Origin: an uncultured bacterium
Lineage (GTDB): Bacteria; Cyanobacteriota; Vampirovibrionia; Gastranaerophilales; Gastranaerophilaceae
Assembly: GCA_949297715.1 (NCBI GenBank)
Contig: CASFTJ010000001.1
Location: 224,451 to 288,450 of the forward strand
Direction: 5' to 3'
DNA length: 64,000 nucleotides
Both the position numbers and the translations under genes were made by a program. Shown here piece after piece: positions 62,525 to 64,000 of the stretch (its first letter is position 1; the number at the start of each line of letters is the position of its first letter). The notes beneath the pieces are model-generated. The model ran no database searches. It was not told the DNA's origin and was given only the letters and a program-made list of their open reading frames with translations.

Positions 62525-62855
62525 GATCAATCCAAGTCTGAATTTTAGCAGAAACCGTCGGTTTTACAATATCCTTTATAAGAACCGCATAATCAATATT
62601 TATAAAGTTTATTTTTTCAATTCTTTCAACTCTATACTCTTTACCGCCGCAATTTTTGCAATAATGACATTCCGGCACTACCTCACCGTTTTTTATGGTA
62701 GCCTTCATCTTCATACCGCAGCAAGAACATCTTGTGATAAACCACTTATTCTCAATTAACTCACCGCAATCAGGACAATACGAAAAATCACTGTCAATTT
62801 TCACTCTGTCATGAGTACATATTCTGTTTTTCTTAAATAACTCCAGTAAAATCAT
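62478..62855 (-). CDS. Zinc-ribbon protein
   Basis: 125 aa. Three Cys pairs (YCPDCG, RCSCCG, HYCKNCGG) over residues 26-70 form one or two zinc ribbons; a C-terminal helix part follows (TVSAKIQTWIDLKTSNYTPE). The 3' end overlaps spmB by 47 nt on the other strand. The ordered Cys pairs argue against a chance frame. May bind nucleic acid or protein; family unknown. Confidence 0.72.
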   Translation of the reverse strand: MILLELFKKNRICTHDRVKIDSDFSYCPDCGELIENKWFITRCSCCGMKMKATIKNGEVVPECHYCKNCGGKEYRVERIEKINFINIDYAVLIKDIVKPTVSAKIQTWIDLKTSNYTPELLTQFL

Positions 62856-62944
62856 ACCTCATGTATAATTATTTTTTATTAAAAGTCAAAATTTTACTTC
62901 GTAAAAATGATGAAACAAATTTGATAACTTGATAATATCAGACA

Positions 62945-63481
62945 ATGCCGGTATCAGAAAATATTGATTTATATATAAAAAACTCCTTAATCCGCGGAAA
63001 ACTTTGCCGCTGGAATAAGACACCCGTAACCGTTTACATAAGCCCGATTACAGCACAGATTAATAACAAAGAATTTCTCTATTCACAAGTCCAAAAAGCA
63101 ATGTTAGAATGGAATAAAGTTTTAGGACAAGAAAAAATTCAAATAACCTTTCAGCAAACCCAAAATCCGCAACCCGCAGACATCATAATCCACTGGGTAA
63201 AAGTCGGACGAGTTTACGAAGGTATGTGCAAATATTTAAGCGTAATTAACCAAACAATAAACAAAATTTCAATAGATATAGGACTTCCTAATGAACTTTC
63301 AGGAAAAGATACGACCGATTTAAGCATATACTGCGCAATAATGCACGAATTCGGTCATGCCTTAGGTCTTGGACACGGAATTGAAATAGATGATATAATG
63401 TATGTTCCGCATAAAAAAAATATTTCAACTCCAAGCGACAATGATCTTCACGTATTAAAAACAATATACAAAAATAATTAA
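62945..63481 (+). CDS. Matrixin-like (M10-type) zinc metalloprotease
   Basis: 178 aa. Zinc site IMHEFGHALGLGH (HExxHxxxxxH) and a Met-turn candidate DIMYVPHK. Earlier, KTPVTVYISPI and VQKAMLEWNKVLGQEKIQITF match the usual matrixin start strand and helix, and DIIIHWVKVG precedes the active site. No signal peptide, pro-domain or Cys-switch, so it may act inside the cell or leave by another way. No Shine-Dalgarno; TAATAT lies 8 nt before the ATG. Confidence 0.85.
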   Translation: MPVSENIDLYIKNSLIRGKLCRWNKTPVTVYISPITAQINNKEFLYSQVQKAMLEWNKVLGQEKIQITFQQTQNPQPADIIIHWVKVGRVYEGMCKYLSVINQTINKISIDIGLPNELSGKDTTDLSIYCAIMHEFGHALGLGHGIEIDDIMYVPHKKNISTPSDNDLHVLKTIYKNN

Positions 63482-63529
63482 AAAATAACTTCACACACTC
63501 AATAAAAGGGTTGCGGAAATTAAACAATA

Positions 63530-63571
63530 AAAAAGGAAATTCGATTAAGTTAAAAATCAAATTTCCTTTTT
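63530..63571. terminator. Bidirectional terminator (rRNA operon and protease gene)
   Basis: AAAAAGGAAATT pairs with AATTTCCTTTTT, with GATT/AATC extending the stem; it directly follows the 5S gene on the minus strand. Confidence 0.85.
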
Positions 63572-63579
63572 AAAAATAG

Positions 63580-63698
63580 GACTTGGCAACGAGCTATTTT
63601 CCCAGGCGGTGGCCCGCCAAGTATCTTCGCCGATGTGAGTCTTTACGACCGTGTTCGGGATGGGAACGGGTGGTTTCCTCACTCTTTGTCACCAAGAA
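63580..63698 (-). rRNA. rrf: 5S ribosomal RNA
   Basis: About 118 nt. The ends CTTGGTGAC and TTGCCAAG pair as helix I; the inner CCCATCCCGAACACGG is the conserved loop B/C region and AAGATACTTGGCGGG that of helices IV-V. Downstream of 23S, as usual. End points are within a few nt. Confidence 0.93.
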
Positions 63699-63798
63699 AC
63701 TTGTGACATGCGCGGCTTGCACGCTGAAAGTTGCATAATGACTATAAGCAAACGCAATCATCATATCCTAAGATAACCATAAATCTGATTACCGAATT

Positions 63799-64000
63799 AG
63801 GAAAAGCCCTCGTCCGATTAGTATCAGTCGACTGAATATGTTGCCATACTTACATCTCTGACCTATCAACCTGGTATTCTGCCAGGAGACTTACTAGCTT
63901 ATGCTATGAGAGATCTTATCTTACGGTGGGCTTCGTACTTATATGCTTTCAGCACTTATCCGCTTGGAACACAGCTACCGGGCGTTTACCGCTGGCGCGA
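63799..64000 (-). rRNA. rrl: 23S ribosomal RNA, 3' end (runs off the window)
   Basis: On the minus strand it reads TAAACGCCCGGTAGCTGTG, GGATAAGTGCTGAAAGCATA and CTGATACTAATCGGACGAGG, the well-known last 200 nt of 23S. The gap to 5S (about 100 nt) has no tRNA. Confidence 0.93.

Noticed and set aside
63699..63798. tRNA gene between 23S and 5S
   Set aside because: The gap of about 100 nt shows no T-arm or cloverleaf pattern.

Overview
Organism. The window is AT-rich DNA from a diderm, apparently non-sporulating bacterium. An Omp85/BamA gene next to an OmpH/Skp gene shows an outer membrane. Seven prepilin-like genes with a FT(L/M/I)AEVLIT amino terminus, a fused ADP-forming acetyl-CoA synthetase, spmAB and a short-form SAH hydrolase fit the gut Melainabacteria/Vampirovibrionia (Candidatus Gastranaerophilales) best. 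This is an inference from gene content, not a database result. Housekeeping anchors are infB, ylxR, prfA, ahcY, ychF, secA, rpsP, speD, era, rsmI, bamA and the 3' end of an rRNA operon (23S-5S, minus strand). Layout. Positions 1-1707: infB (partial)-ylxR-prfA. 1842-5313: two prepilin-like genes that share an identical 84-bp 5' cassette with a 12-G run, separated by a palindromic-repeat cluster and a DUF475/TerC-like membrane gene. 5466-18298: ahcY, a giant GH13-like enzyme, ychF, a prepilin/HTH pair, secA and a 591-aa protein of unknown role. 18443-28786: a compact podovirus-like head, packaging and lysis cluster, all on the minus strand, without visible integrase, replication or tailspike genes. 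29273-34632: zupT, a lone FliI/SctN ATPase, an HTH gene with a truncated repeat-interrupted copy, a second palindromic-repeat cluster, rpsP and speD. 34881-43651: an orphan OmpR-type regulator, three more divergent HTH/prepilin pairs, era, an AMIN-like membrane protein and a sugar-binding lipoprotein. 43678-49633: rsmI, then bamA-ompH-udp and a soluble FlhA-C-domain protein. 49684-60176: a GH77-like enzyme, lineage-specific proteins, a radical SAM protein, ADP-forming acyl-CoA synthetase, a coiled-coil protein and an EF-hand-like protein. 60179-63481: the fifth HTH/prepilin pair, spmAB, a zinc-ribbon protein and a matrixin-like protease. 63580-64000: 5S and 23S rRNA. How it fits together. Three themes recur. 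First, five of seven prepilin-like genes are each divergently paired with a small HTH regulator over a short operator-like spacer, while the other two carry a G12 run whose length decides whether the Shine-Dalgarno-linked ATG is in frame. Second, six genes, including the GH13 and GH77 enzymes, share an upstream element (roughly GNC, A-tract, TATTCA, NGGATTTTA), and several of these proteins carry a short amino-terminal NFxG or SFxG tag. Third, two parts of a type III/flagellar export apparatus (the FliI ATPase and a soluble FlhA-C-like protein fused to a different N-terminus) occur without the rest of the apparatus in this window. Intergenic palindromes with covarying stems and several apparently leaderless promoters complete the picture.
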